64,000 bases of DNA. Source: Bryobacterales bacterium. Its GTDB lineage: Bacteria; Acidobacteriota; Terriglobia; Bryobacterales; Bryobacteraceae. Under the pieces are notes generated by a model. That model ran no database searches. It was not told the origin of the DNA and was given only the letters and a program-made list of their open reading frames with translations. The DNA lies in assembly GCA_003164035.1 (NCBI GenBank), contig PLRS01000168.1, positions 1 through 64,000 of the forward strand, in the 5' to 3' direction. The first letter of the stretch is position 1, and each line of letters starts with the position of its first letter. The position numbers and the translations under genes were made by a program. This document shows positions 1 to 9,155 of the stretch, piece after piece.

Positions 1-393
1 AACGCGGCGCTGGATGCGGTGCTGGTAGTGGGAGTGGAGCTGGAGGTTCTTGCCCTCGGCGAGCCAGACGCGGGCTTGGGCGTGGGCGTCGTCGACCTGG
101 GGGGCGCCGGAGGTGCCGTGGGAGGGCTGGCCGACGCCGATGGCGTAGATGGAGCCTTCGATGGAGACGCCGCGGTTGAGGGTCCAGCGGTCGGCGGCGA
201 TGGCCTGGACGAGGTCGGTTTCCAGGCCGCCGACGGGGGCCAAGGACTCGTGGATGCCGGCGCAATGCTTGCGGTAGGCGATCTCGTCGTCGGGGGTCAG
301 GATATGGACTTGGCCGGTGAGGCCGTGGCGGTAGGCGTTGAGGGCGCGCGGGTCGCGGGGTTTGGAAGAGGCAGATGACGGTTCGTAGGCCAT
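1..393 (-). CDS. Hypothetical protein, C-terminus cut by window edge
   Basis: The frame read from ATG at 393 stays open to base 1 (131 codons), so the C-terminus lies outside the window. A good ribosome binding site (AGGAG) sits about 8 bases before the ATG. The N-terminus has an Ala/Ser/Pro stretch followed by ALNAYRHGLTGQ, and the body is hydrophilic with LETDLVQAIAADRW and NLQLHSHYQHRIQRRV. No signal peptide or membrane segment is visible. Short proteins opening with an N-x-x-RHGLTGQ phrase are, as far as I recall, common uncharacterised proteins in acidobacteria; function unknown. Strong codon-position GC bias on this strand supports it over the opposite-strand frame. Confidence 0.7.
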   Translation of the reverse strand, partial: MAYEPSSASSKPRDPRALNAYRHGLTGQVHILTPDDEIAYRKHCAGIHESLAPVGGLETDLVQAIAADRWTLNRGVSIEGSIYAIGVGQPSHGTSGAPQVDDAHAQARVWLAEGKNLQLHSHYQHRIQRRV

Positions 394-1055
394 GGTTTCG
401 AGCTCCTGAGGAATGTATGTCGAGCGAAGTCCGGCAGCGGCGAGGCGCGTGGCGTTCCCGTGGGGCATCACAGCGATGCGGGACGGGCGCCGGGAGGAGT
501 CCCGGCGTGGCAGACTGAGAGTCCGCTCCACGGAAGACTCCCCGACTATACTGTACGATGCGGGTGGGGGGTGGAAGAGAAGGCTAGGGCTGTAAGTGAT
601 TGCAGGGATTGGGAGAGATTTATTTGCAGGGGCTGTGAACGGTCCATGGCGGCTTCGCCACAACGGGGTATGAAAATCCCTCTCGCCTGCGGCTCAAGGG
701 TGGCCGCTGGGTTTATGAGGCCAAAGGCGATTTGCAGAAGTAGGCTGATATTTTCGTAGGACCGGGGAAAATTACGACCGGCATCGGGGAGCGGTTGCCC
801 GGAAGTACGTTGGCGAACTTATGAAGTGGCGAACTTGGGGCCCCGCAGGAAATAACCATGGCAATTCACGGGTTATTGAAAAGCCGGGTTCTCAGTCTGA
901 TCGAGGAAGCGCCGAGTTCTAGGCGCTGCAGGGGGAGCGCCTGGGCCACGTTTTCGCCGGCCAACCGATTTTTCCACAGATTCCAAAGGGCGTAGTACTT
1001 TCCTGCTCGAATGGGGGCACGACGGGGGCATCCCGAGCGAAGCCATTTTCTCCGC
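394..1055. other. Intergenic region without a supported gene
   Basis: About 660 bases between the divergent hypothetical gene and the TonB receptor. It holds one copy of a dispersed repeat (497-532). A short open stretch ending in a TAG at 740-742 (reading RLKGGRWVYEAKGDLQK) looks coding-like but has no start and may be a gene remnant. Nothing else was recognised. Confidence 0.5.
497..532. repeat. Dispersed repeat family C, copy 1
   Basis: The 36-base segment beginning GAGTCCCGGCGTGGCAGAC recurs with a few differences at 5558-5593. It contains the GTGGCAGAC...GTCCGCTCCAC inverted arms expected of a small hairpin. Seen directly in the sequence; biological role unknown. Confidence 0.6.
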
Positions 1056-1084
1056 TAAATATAGGATCCTAATATACTTATAAT
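1056..1084 (+). promoter_or_regulatory. Candidate promoter of the TonB receptor gene
   Basis: A perfect TATAAT at 1079-1084 lies in an AT-rich island 26 bases before the ATG at 1110. The hexamer 17 bases upstream (TAAATA, 1056-1061) is a weak -35. No clear Shine-Dalgarno precedes the ATG. Confidence 0.4.
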
Positions 1085-1109
1085 CTGTCATCGACAATAA
1101 ACCACGCCA

Positions 1110-4100
1110 ATGATATCTTCGGTTATGAACGTTTTCTCGCGTAGTGCCAGAGCTTTACGGGGCGGGCCGCACTGGGTTCTAGTGCCGGCCTTGTTAATTG
1201 GAGTTTCCAGCGTCGCGTTCGCCCAGCTTTCGGGTTCGGCGACCATCACCGGTGCGGTGACCGATCCAGTGGGAGCAGTGATCCCGGCGGCTACGGTGAC
1301 AGTTCGCAATACCGATACGGGGGTGGAGCGAAAGACCGAGACGACCGACGCGGGTTTTTATACCGCTGCGTTTCTCCAGCCTGGGCATTATGAAATCGAG
1401 GCCAGGAAAACCGGCTTCAGCAGCCTGCTGCACAAAGGCTTGAACCTGCAAGTGGGCCAGACCCTGACGGTCGATTTTGGGCTGACCGTGCAGACGACCC
1501 AAACCGAAATCACCGTTACCGGACAGGCGTCGCTGGTGGACGCCGAGAAGACCGAGCAGTCGCAGGTGATTTCGGAATCGGCGGTGAGCAACCTGCCCAT
1601 CGCCGGCCGGCGCTGGGATACTTTCGTGCTGTTGACGCCAAACGTCACCACGGACGGCACCAGCGGGCTGGTCTCCTACCGGGGCATTTCGGGCCTTTAT
1701 AATTCCAACACCGTGGACGGCGCCAACAACAACCAGGCGCTGTTTTCGGAGGCGCGGGGCCGCGCCAACAGCGGCGCGTACGTGTTCAGCATGGACTCCA
1801 TCATGGAATACCAGGTGAGTGCCAGCAACTACAGCGCCGAACTCGGGCAGGCGGCGGGCGGCGTGGTAAACGCGGTAACCAAGTCCGGCTCCAACGACAT
1901 CCATGGGGACCTGTTCTATTACCTGCGCTACCCCACCTGGAACGCACTCGATCCGTACCCCAAGTCGCAGGGCAATTACAGCCAGCCGATCCACCAGTGG
2001 CAGCAGTTCGGGACGAGCGTCGGGGGGCCGATCATTAAGGACAAGCTGTTCTACTTCGGAACCTACGACGGGTCGCGCAAAGTGAACCCGATCGCCTACA
2101 CCAGCAGCAGCTACAACTCCACTACGAAAGCGTTGCCGTGCCCGGCGCAGGCGACGATCACGCAGTGCGCCAGCGCCAATGCGTACCTGGATGGGCTGCT
2201 GGGGACATTTCCACGCGCCACCAATCAAGACGTGGGTTTCGGCAAGCTGGATGGCCAACTGACGCCGCGCAACCACGTGGCGGCATCGTTCGACTTTATG
2301 AACTACCGCGCACCCAACGCCTACCAGACCGCGCCTTCCTACAACAACAGCTCGATTCAGGCCAACGGCAGCTACGTGTTCCACGAGCGCATCTTCGTGG
2401 CAAATTGGGATTCCACGATCACACCCACGGCGGTAAACAACGTGCGTTTCCAGTGGGGCCGCGACCTGGAAGCGGCGGGGGCAAACGGCACCGCGCCCTA
2501 CGTCAGCCTGGCCAGCGTTTCGGCCTATGGCGAGAACTACGCGCTGCCGCGCACGGCGGAGCCCGACGAGCACCGCATCCAGATTTCGGACACGCTTTCG
2601 GTGAGCCGGGGACGGCACACGATCAAGACCGGATTCGATGTGAACATCATCCACGAAGTGATGATCAACCTGTACAATGGCACCGGCCAATACAGCTATA
2701 GCGGTTCGGCCACGGCGGCGTTCGACAACTGGGTGCTGGACATTTACGGGATCAACACCGGCGACGGGCTGACGGGCAAGCATTGGACCAGCTTCACGCA
2801 GGTCAACGATCCCGTCACCCACGTTGGCAAAGACGATTTTTGGGAGAAAGACGCCGCCGGATTCGTGGAGGATAGCTGGAAGGCAAATTCCCGCCTGACG
2901 TTGAACGCGGGTCTGCGCTACGACATCTTCGAGATTCCTCAGCCGCCCATGCCCAACACGCTGACGCCGCTGACTACCCTGTACACGTCCACCATCAATA
3001 TCCCCAAGGATCAATTCGCGCCCCGCGTAGGGCTGGCGTTTCAGGTGACGCCGAAAACCGTGCTGCGGACCGGCTACGGCATGTTCTACGGCAAGACGAG
3101 CAACTCCACCTATTACGCCACCCGCGTGGAAAACGGCGCGATCCAGCAGACCTTCAATTGCTCGGTCTCGACATGTCCGGCGCTGACGTTCCCCAACGTG
3201 ATTTTCAGCCCACCGGGACCGACGATGGTCGCTCCGTTCACCGGCGCGTTGACGCCGCAGGTGACACCGTTCACTCCTCCGTCGGCCACCCAGGTGGCGC
3301 GCGGCCAGTCGCCCAACTGGGTGGACCCTCTGGTTCACGAAGGCGATGTTACGGTGGAACAGCAGTTGCCGGGCGGCCTGAGCGCCTCGCTGGCGTATGT
3401 GGTGAGCCGAGGTCTGCATTTGCCGATCTTCTACGACGCCAACCTGGCTCCTTCGACCACCACCAAGAGCTACGACATCCTCAATTCCAGCAACCAGACG
3501 GCGCAGACGGTCACCTTCCCGTTTTATACCAACCGCATCGATACGAATACGGGAGAGGTTTTTATCGGCCAGAGCGACGTCAACTCCTGGTACAACTCGA
3601 TGGTCGTCAGCTTCCGCCGGCCGATGCGCCATGGGCTGGAATTCACCGCGAACTACACGCTCAGCAAGTCGTTCGACGGGGCCCAGGTTCCGGGCAGCTC
3701 GGGCACATTCAACGGCACCGATTATCCGATCGATCCGTATAACCGCAAACAGGAATACGCCCTATCCGATCTCGACCAGCGGCACCGCTTCGTGGGCACC
3801 GCGATGTGGATGCCGACGTTCGGCAAGAACATGAGCAAGCCGGCCCAGTTGGTAGTAAATGGATGGACCTTGTCGACCATTGTGACCATGTCGACCGGCC
3901 AGCCGGTGACGCCGTACGTCAGCGGGTACCCGTCCGCGCTCGATGGCGGCGTAACCGGCGGTGTGAGTTACGCGGGTGCGACCAGCGGACGTGCCGGGTG
4001 GCTGCCGCGCAACTCGTTTACGGCTCCAGGATTCCACGATGTGGACTTCCGGCTGGGGCGCCAATTTCCAATAGGGGAGCGGGTGAAGCTGACGCTTCTG

Positions 4101-4307
4101 GGCGAGGCTTTCAACTTGTTTAACCACACTAACGTTTCCAGTGTGAATACCACCGCGTTCAATTACACCGCCGCGGGTTCGGGGGTCTGCGCCGGCCACA
4201 CCAACGGGTGCTATGCTCCGAACGCGGCATTCATGGCCCCGACGGCTACCAGCAACCTGCTGTGGGGCCCGCGCCAGTTGCAGATTTCGGGACGGGTGAC
4301 GTTCTAA
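1110..4307 (+). CDS. TonB-dependent receptor, Oar-like, with carboxypeptidase-regulatory domain
   Basis: Outer-membrane receptor of 1065 residues. Residues 1-39 form a signal peptide ending SSVAFA-Q. Residues ~42-125 are a CarboxypepD_reg-like beta-sandwich (TGAVTDPVGAVIPAATVTV and a GHYEIEARKTGF end). A TonB plug follows (~130-260, with ITVTGQA and SNLPIAGRRWDTFVLLTPNV), then a long beta-barrel ending in an aromatic residue (ISGRVTF), as expected for BAM-dependent barrels. This architecture is typical of the expanded TonB receptor set of Solibacter-like acidobacteria; the substrate is usually an oligosaccharide or peptide but cannot be read here. An in-frame ATG at 1125 is an alternative start. 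It is monocistronic and converges on the TolB-like gene. Confidence 0.93.
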   Translation: MISSVMNVFSRSARALRGGPHWVLVPALLIGVSSVAFAQLSGSATITGAVTDPVGAVIPAATVTVRNTDTGVERKTETTDAGFYTAAFLQPGHYEIEARKTGFSSLLHKGLNLQVGQTLTVDFGLTVQTTQTEITVTGQASLVDAEKTEQSQVISESAVSNLPIAGRRWDTFVLLTPNVTTDGTSGLVSYRGISGLYNSNTVDGANNNQALFSEARGRANSGAYVFSMDSIMEYQVSASNYSAELGQAAGGVVNAVTKSGSNDIHGDLFYYLRYPTWNALDPYPKSQGNYSQPIHQWQQFGTSVGGPIIKDKLFYFGTYDGSRKVNPIAYTSSSYNSTTKALPCPAQATITQCASANAYLDGLLGTFPRATNQDVGFGKLDGQLTPRNHVAASFDFMNYRAPNAYQTAPSYNNSSIQANGSYVFHERIFVANWDSTITPTAVNNVRFQWGRDLEAAGANGTAPYVSLASVSAYGENYALPRTAEPDEHRIQISDTLSVSRGRHTIKTGFDVNIIHEVMINLYNGTGQYSYSGSATAAFDNWVLDIYGINTGDGLTGKHWTSFTQVNDPVTHVGKDDFWEKDAAGFVEDSWKANSRLTLNAGLRYDIFEIPQPPMPNTLTPLTTLYTSTINIPKDQFAPRVGLAFQVTPKTVLRTGYGMFYGKTSNSTYYATRVENGAIQQTFNCSVSTCPALTFPNVIFSPPGPTMVAPFTGALTPQVTPFTPPSATQVARGQSPNWVDPLVHEGDVTVEQQLPGGLSASLAYVVSRGLHLPIFYDANLAPSTTTKSYDILNSSNQTAQTVTFPFYTNRIDTNTGEVFIGQSDVNSWYNSMVVSFRRPMRHGLEFTANYTLSKSFDGAQVPGSSGTFNGTDYPIDPYNRKQEYALSDLDQRHRFVGTAMWMPTFGKNMSKPAQLVVNGWTLSTIVTMSTGQPVTPYVSGYPSALDGGVTGGVSYAGATSGRAGWLPRNSFTAPGFHDVDFRLGRQFPIGERVKLTLLGEAFNLFNHTNVSSVNTTAFNYTAAGSGVCAGHTNGCYAPNAAFMAPTATSNLLWGPRQLQISGRVTF

Positions 4308-4324
4308 CCCGCGCACGGTCCCGT

Positions 4325-4356
4325 GGGGCAGACGATCGGTTTTTGTCGTCTGCCCC
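4325..4356. terminator. Bidirectional hairpin terminator between convergent genes
   Basis: Arms GGGGCAGACGA (4325-4335) and TCGTCTGCCCC (4346-4356) pair perfectly around a 10-base T-rich loop. It lies 17 bases after the receptor stop and just before the stop of the convergent gene. The same motif recurs after the GH2 gene at 49308, so it may be a repeat-derived terminator. Confidence 0.65.
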
Positions 4357-4358
4357 GT

Positions 4359-5350
4359 TTACCCGCGAAGCCAGTCGAACATCCTTCCCCAGTGAATGTA
4401 TCCGTAGTATCCGAACCAGGTTTCGTCCACACCCAGGTCTCCCGGATCGGAATATAAGGGCCCGGCCACTTGCGCCGGGTCTTCTCCAGCGGCGCCCATC
4501 AGCCAGAGGGTCACCCGATCGGAAGCGTCCATGCGGCAAAACAGAATGTGTTTGCCGTCCGCCGACCACAGCGGCTTCTCGTCGCGGTAGCGCGAATCGG
4601 CGGTCAGCGTCGTGGGCGCATCCATGGTCGTCAGGTTCCGTAACCAGATGCGCCGCTTTGCCAAGAGTTGCCTGGCTTCGTCGCCTCCGCCCACACCGTA
4701 TCGTTCCGTGGGCCCGGGAGCGGCCGAGTAGGCGAAGCGCTCACCGTCCGGGGACCAGGACGGGCTGACGGCTGAAGTCTTGTCGTCCGTCAAATAGGAA
4801 GGCTTCCAGCGTTCGGGGTCGGTCACCGCGATTCGTTTGCCTTGCCAATCCTCGCGGCCATCGCCGGCGCCGATGGCGAGTTTATCCCCCTTCGGAGAGA
4901 ATGCGAGCACATCGTCGTGAATCAGCGTCGAGACGCCCAATTTGGTGATGACGCCACCGGCGGCGGGAATCGCCGACAATTCCAGCCCGTCGGAAATCGC
5001 CGAGCCGGAGAAATCGGGATCCCGCCAAAAGAGGATCCGGCCATCGCGAGTCCAGGCGCAGGGCAGTTGCCGGACCCAGGATTCGGATACCAGCACGGCG
5101 GGTTGCGCGTCCGGGTTCTCCCATTCCGCGCGGAAGAGGCGGCCGGTGCGCTCCGCGTCGTCCCCGTCGCCGATGCCTACCTCGTCGCCGTAAACCATCT
5201 CCCGGCCGTCCGGACTGAACACCACCGGAAACTGCGCGCCCTTGATTTCCCGAACTGCATTGCTCCAATTGTCCGCGGCAGTGGAGACCTTGACGGTAAG
5301 GAAGCCAGTGCCGCACTCGCGGCGCCAGCCAGAAAATCCCTCCGACGCAT
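4359..5350 (-). CDS. TolB/PD40-type beta-propeller protein, Tat signal out of frame
   Basis: The body (about 310 residues) holds WD40-like/PD40 blades with the phrases FSPDGREMVYGD, FSPKGDKLAIGAG, SWSPDGERFAYSAA and LWSADGKHILF, typical of TolB C-terminal propellers. The ATG at 5350 opens a perfect twin-arginine leader (MRRRDFLAGAASAALA), but that frame stops after roughly 55 codons, while the propeller is in another frame starting around 5310. A net one-base deletion between about 5270 and 5310 would join them. Without it, the only start in the body frame is a TTG at 5357 giving an unlikely N-terminus. Either a real frameshift that prevents export or a sequencing error. Role of the propeller unknown. 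Confidence 0.75.
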
Positions 5351-5420
5351 GCCTCAATTATGCCGCAAGGGAGCGGTTTCGTCGTAAACAGGGCTGCCAG
5401 TGGGCAGGTGCGCGAAGGGA

Positions 5421-5465
5421 AGAGCCGCCTGAAAGGCGGCTGCCAGGATTGGCTGCCCCACGGAG
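5421..5465. repeat. Dispersed repeat family B, copy 1
   Basis: Contains the hairpin GAGCCGCCTGAAAGGCGGCT followed by a GATTGGCTGCCCCACGGAG tail. The same pair of elements recurs at 56421-56469 and, more diverged, at 28871-28918. Confidence 0.7.
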
Positions 5466-5557
5466 CAGAATAGCCGCGCCACCAGAGGGCAGGTGCAGGC
5501 GAAAACGCCTGCTCACGAAAGCAGCCGAGTGCAGGGCAGGGTCGAAAAACGCGCCAC

Positions 5558-5593
5558 GAGTCCCGGCGTGGCAGACCGAGGGTCCACTCCACG
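5558..5593. repeat. Dispersed repeat family C, copy 2
   Basis: Near copy of 497-532: GAGTCCCGGCGTGGCAGAC is identical, with scattered differences after it. It ends about 14 bases before the oxidoreductase stop codon. Confidence 0.65.
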
Positions 5594-5606
5594 AAAAAAT
5601 AACCGT

Positions 5607-6767
5607 CTACACCTCCACCATCCGGCCGGCCTGCAGGATCGATTGCCGAGCGGCGTGGATGACACGGTCGTTGAAGGCGCTGTTGCGTGGGGTGGCGACG
5701 ATACCGGCGCGGTCGATTTCTTCCAGCGTGAGGCTGCCGTTCTCCAGGTCGGCCACGGTCGACACCATTTTTTCAATGGAGCGGAAGCCGTAGCCGACGG
5801 GGACCAGGCCGGGGCCCCCGAGATCGACGTATTGGAAATAGTCCGGACTTGGTTCAGTGTAGACGACCGGATTAGCGAAACAATATTGCAAGCCCCGATA
5901 CTGGTCGGAATGGGCCAGCCAGCCGCTGGCTTCTTTGCCCTGGCAATACAGGGTCAGGCCCTGAATGTTGGAGCCTGGCGCGGCGTCGGGAAAACCCAGC
6001 GCATTCTGAACGTTCAGGCAGGCGCCGTTGGTCCAGATCACGCGGGCGTCGGTCCAGAGATAGGCTTCGGCGCCGTTGGGGAAACGGTCGCGGATGCCGT
6101 AGACCGACACGGCGGCGGGTTCCAGGCCGGTAATAAAGTGCACCAGGTCCACATAATGGCAGCCGATGTAGGTGAAGGCATCGGAATGTCCGGCGGTCAT
6201 CCAGTTCTGGAAATTCGAGTTGCGGTAGTACCACTTTTCGAGCAGGCAGGCCGAACCCAGGCGGAACTCGCCGAAGCGGCCGTCGCGGTAGGCGCGGCGG
6301 GCCATCAGGCTGCGGTCGTCGAAGCGCTTGTGATAATCGATGCCGACGAAAAGGCCGCGCCGGTTGGCTTCGGCCGCGAGTTCCTCGCCCTGGGCAGGGT
6401 CCAGCACCAGCGGCTTCACCGACAGCACGTGCTGGCTTGCCGCCAGGGCGGCTTGAATCACCTGGTAATGCAACTGGTCCGGTACGGCCACGAAGACGAT
6501 TTGCCGGGGCGCGAGTTGCGCGATGCGCTGGCGGAAGAGTTCCGGTTGGCGAGCGGAGGAGGACGAATCCGGCTGCGGGCAAAACGATTGACCGGGGAAG
6601 GCGCGAGCCAGGGTCTCGGACGCAGCCAGAGCTTCGACGCTCCGATATTGGGTGGCGCAGATCTCGATGGCGCCGATGCGGCCGAGGCGCTGCAGTTGGT
6701 AGAGAGACGGCAGCACCTGGTCGTGGACGATCATGCCGGCGCCGACCACCAATACGCCGGGTGTCAT
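5607..6767 (-). CDS. Gfo/Idh/MocA family oxidoreductase
   Basis: A 386-residue NAD(P)-dependent oxidoreductase. The N-terminus VLVVGAGMIVHDQVLP is a Rossmann GxGxxx turn. The family active-site region is modified: SVKPLVLD occupies the position of the usual EKP. A GIDYHKRFDDRS segment matches the family's N-x-R-F/Y region, and CHYVDLVHFITG the H-x-x-D-x-x region near the catalytic His. Its ATG overlaps the stop of the upstream aminotransferase by four bases (ATGA), so the two are translationally coupled. Substrate is not deducible; amino-sugar or inositol-like compounds fit the partner. The Lys of the EKP motif is retained. Confidence 0.88.
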   Translation of the reverse strand: MTPGVLVVGAGMIVHDQVLPSLYQLQRLGRIGAIEICATQYRSVEALAASETLARAFPGQSFCPQPDSSSSARQPELFRQRIAQLAPRQIVFVAVPDQLHYQVIQAALAASQHVLSVKPLVLDPAQGEELAAEANRRGLFVGIDYHKRFDDRSLMARRAYRDGRFGEFRLGSACLLEKWYYRNSNFQNWMTAGHSDAFTYIGCHYVDLVHFITGLEPAAVSVYGIRDRFPNGAEAYLWTDARVIWTNGACLNVQNALGFPDAAPGSNIQGLTLYCQGKEASGWLAHSDQYRGLQYCFANPVVYTEPSPDYFQYVDLGGPGLVPVGYGFRSIEKMVSTVADLENGSLTLEEIDRAGIVATPRNSAFNDRVIHAARQSILQAGRMVEV

Positions 6768-8134
6768 TGGGCTTCCACGGCCTGCCCGATCGCCTCTTCG
6801 AGGACTCCGACGCTTTCTTCAATGGCGTCTTCGGGGATCACCAGCGGTGGGGCGATTTTCACCGTGGCCATGCCGAAGCCGACCGGCGCGAACATCAGTA
6901 CGCCCTGAGCGAAAGCTCGGCGTACGATTTCGAAGGCGAGTGTGGAATCGGGCTCGGTGGTATGGGGGCGAACGCAGGCCAGCCCGGCTACCAGCCCTTT
7001 GCCCGCAATGCAACCGATTTGCGGGAAGCGCGCAGCGATGGCGGCCAGCTTGCGGTGCAGCAATTCGCCGGTTTGGGCGGCGCGCTCCACCAGGTTCTCG
7101 TCCAGGATCAGGCTGAGGGCGGCCAGGGCGGCTGCGCAGCAGACCGGATTGCCGGCGTGGCTGGAGGTCATGCTGAGGGGAGGGTTCACGTCCAGCACGT
7201 CGGCGCGGCCGGCCACGGCGGAAAGCGGGAGGGAAGAGGAGATGCCCTTGCCGAACACCGCCAGGTCGGGCACGATGCCGTAGTGTTCAAATCCCCAGAG
7301 TTTGCCGGTGCGGCCGAAGCCGGCCTGGATTTCGTCGCACACGAGCAGCGCGCCGTGCCGCGCAGTCCATTCGCGTAGCGCGCGCATGTAGGGAACGGGG
7401 GCGAAGGCCGAACTACCGCCCTGGAAAGTTTCGAGCATCACACCGGCCACGTTGGCGGCATCCACGCCGCGCTGGGCGAGCGCCCGTTCGAAGGCGCTGA
7501 AATCCGTGTCGGTGACGCGGAAGCCATCGGGAAAAGGAACCTGCACGAAACCGGGGTCGAGGTTCACCACCCACTCTTTGGCCTGCGGAATGCCGCCGGC
7601 CTGCAGGGCGCCCAGGGTGCGGCCATGAAAAGCCTGGTCGAAGCTGACGATGACGTGTTTGGCCCGGCCGCCAGCGCGAACTCCCCAGATGCGGCACATT
7701 TTGATGGCGCACTCGATGGCCTCGCTGCCGGTGGTATACAAAAACACCTTGCGCAGCGGATCGGGCAGAATCGAAACCAGCCTGGCGGCGAGCTGGGCGC
7801 GCGGTTCGTTGGCGAAAGAAAAGGTGGTGAGCAGGTGCGCCGCAGCCTGGCGCGCGATGGCATCGGCAACCTCTTTGCGCCCGTGGCCGGCATTGGCGAT
7901 GAGCACGCCGGAGCTCCAATCGATCCAACGATTGCCCCACGCGTCCTCCACCTGGAACCCTTCGGCGCGGTGCCATACCACCGGCGGCTGCCCGGCCATG
8001 GAGCGCGGCTCGAACTGCCTGAGTTTCTCCAGCAGGACCAGGGATTCCGGCACCGGAAGATCGGTCACAATACGCCGGTAACGGGTGTCTACCGGGCGAC
8101 CGCATTTCGAAACGAAGGTTAAATCAGTGAGCAT
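6764..8134 (-). CDS. Class III PLP-dependent aminotransferase
   Basis: A 456-residue fold-type I aminotransferase of the acetylornithine/GABA aminotransferase class. It shows the glycine-rich phosphate loop TTGSEAIECAIKMCR, the metal-like class III signature LLVCDEIQAGFGRTGK with the PLP-ring Asp, and the Schiff-base Lys in VFGKGISSSLPLSAV. The N-terminal GRPVDTRYRRIVTDLPVPES is a recognisable class III opening, supporting the start at 8134. First gene of a two-gene unit with the oxidoreductase, divergent from the cytochrome gene across a gap of about 40 bases. It could transfer an amino group to the product of its partner; the substrate is inferred only. Confidence 0.9.
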   Translation of the reverse strand: MLTDLTFVSKCGRPVDTRYRRIVTDLPVPESLVLLEKLRQFEPRSMAGQPPVVWHRAEGFQVEDAWGNRWIDWSSGVLIANAGHGRKEVADAIARQAAAHLLTTFSFANEPRAQLAARLVSILPDPLRKVFLYTTGSEAIECAIKMCRIWGVRAGGRAKHVIVSFDQAFHGRTLGALQAGGIPQAKEWVVNLDPGFVQVPFPDGFRVTDTDFSAFERALAQRGVDAANVAGVMLETFQGGSSAFAPVPYMRALREWTARHGALLVCDEIQAGFGRTGKLWGFEHYGIVPDLAVFGKGISSSLPLSAVAGRADVLDVNPPLSMTSSHAGNPVCCAAALAALSLILDENLVERAAQTGELLHRKLAAIAARFPQIGCIAGKGLVAGLACVRPHTTEPDSTLAFEIVRRAFAQGVLMFAPVGFGMATVKIAPPLVIPEDAIEESVGVLEEAIGQAVEAQ

Positions 8135-8173
8135 CGGGTTTTGAACGGCCTACCGCTGCGTATCATTGTAAGT

Positions 8174-9151
8174 ATGTCAGTAGGGAGGTGGTCAAGCAAA
8201 GTGAGGCAGCCGATTCGCCTGCCCGCGGGCCTGCTGGCGACGCTTGGGTTCCTATGGTTGGTGTCAAGCGCCATGGCGCAGACCGCGCAGCCGGCCGCAA
8301 CGGGTTTTGTAGGCAGCAACGCTTGCAAGACGTGTCACGTGGACATTTGGACGCCTTTCTACAAGAACCCGCACTACCAGTCGCTGGCGGCGGGCGATCT
8401 GCCGCCGGCAAGAACCGGTTGCGAGAGCTGCCACGGTCCGGGGCAGGCGCACGTAGCGGCTCGCGGCGGGAAGGCCACCGTGGTCAACGCGTTTTCGCGA
8501 ATGCAGCCTAATCGGACCATGGAGGTCTGCCTCACCTGCCACGGCAAGGACTTTCAGAAGTCCAACATCCGCCGCTCCGGGCACACTCTGAACGGCGTCA
8601 CCTGCACGGATTGCCACTCCATCCATCATTCGCCAAGCGCGAAATTCCTGCTGGCGAAGACGCGCAGCGAAACTTGCTTCGCGTGCCATGCCACCGTTCG
8701 CGCGCAGTTCGAGATGCCCTCCAAACATCGCATCAACGAAGGCTTCATGGATTGCTGGGATTGTCACAACCCGCATGGGACGTTCGCTCCCACGTGGCGG
8801 ATGGGGTCGCGGCCGCACATGGTGGACCAGACCGCGGCCAACGACGAAGCCTGCCTGAAATGCCATGCCGACATGCGCGGCCCGTTCGTGTACGAGCACG
8901 CGCCCGCTGCCGTGGAGGGCTGCGAAACCTGCCACTATCCCCACGGATCGACCAACGGGCGCCTGTTGCGGCGGCCGGTGCTGCTGACCCTCTGCCTGGA
9001 ATGCCACAACGGCGGCGGCACGGGAACGCGCCTGGCAGGCGTGGATATTCAATCCGCGCAGCACAATCTGCTCGATCCCAAATATCAGCGCTGCACTACG
9101 TGCCACGTGCGCATTCACGGCTCCAATGCGGATGCGTTCTTTCTGAGGTGA
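8174..9151 (+). CDS. Secreted decaheme c-type cytochrome (DmsE/MtrA-like)
   Basis: Ten CxxCH haem-binding motifs can be counted (CKTCH, CESCH, CLTCH, CTDCH, CFACH, CWDCH, CLKCH, CETCH, CLECH, CTTCH) after a signal peptide ending in SSAMA-Q. Length (about 325 residues) and haem count match the periplasmic DmsE/MtrA family. It is followed 4 bases later by an MtrB/PioB-like barrel gene, the normal partner that houses such a cytochrome in the outer membrane. Start is uncertain: ATG at 8174 has no Shine-Dalgarno, while GTG at 8201 (MRQPIRLPAG...) follows GGGAGG at about 8182-8188 and gives a more compact signal peptide. A TTG at 8141 is also in frame. Confidence 0.92.
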   Translation: MSVGRWSSKVRQPIRLPAGLLATLGFLWLVSSAMAQTAQPAATGFVGSNACKTCHVDIWTPFYKNPHYQSLAAGDLPPARTGCESCHGPGQAHVAARGGKATVVNAFSRMQPNRTMEVCLTCHGKDFQKSNIRRSGHTLNGVTCTDCHSIHHSPSAKFLLAKTRSETCFACHATVRAQFEMPSKHRINEGFMDCWDCHNPHGTFAPTWRMGSRPHMVDQTAANDEACLKCHADMRGPFVYEHAPAAVEGCETCHYPHGSTNGRLLRRPVLLTLCLECHNGGGTGTRLAGVDIQSAQHNLLDPKYQRCTTCHVRIHGSNADAFFLR

Positions 9152-9155
9152 TGCG

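Noticed and set aside
650-742. Short open stretch ending RLKGGRWVYEAKGDLQK-stop
   Set aside because: Looks coding-like but has no start codon and a stop just upstream; at most a gene remnant, not enough to annotate.
873-1097. 74-codon minus-strand frame before the TonB receptor
   Set aside because: No ribosome site, low complexity and overlap with the promoter region of the receptor.
1194-3632. An 812-codon open frame on the minus strand opposite the TonB receptor
   Set aside because: It is His/Arg/Val-rich with no recognisable fold and mirrors the strong codon bias of the real gene; long antisense frames are expected in such GC-rich DNA.
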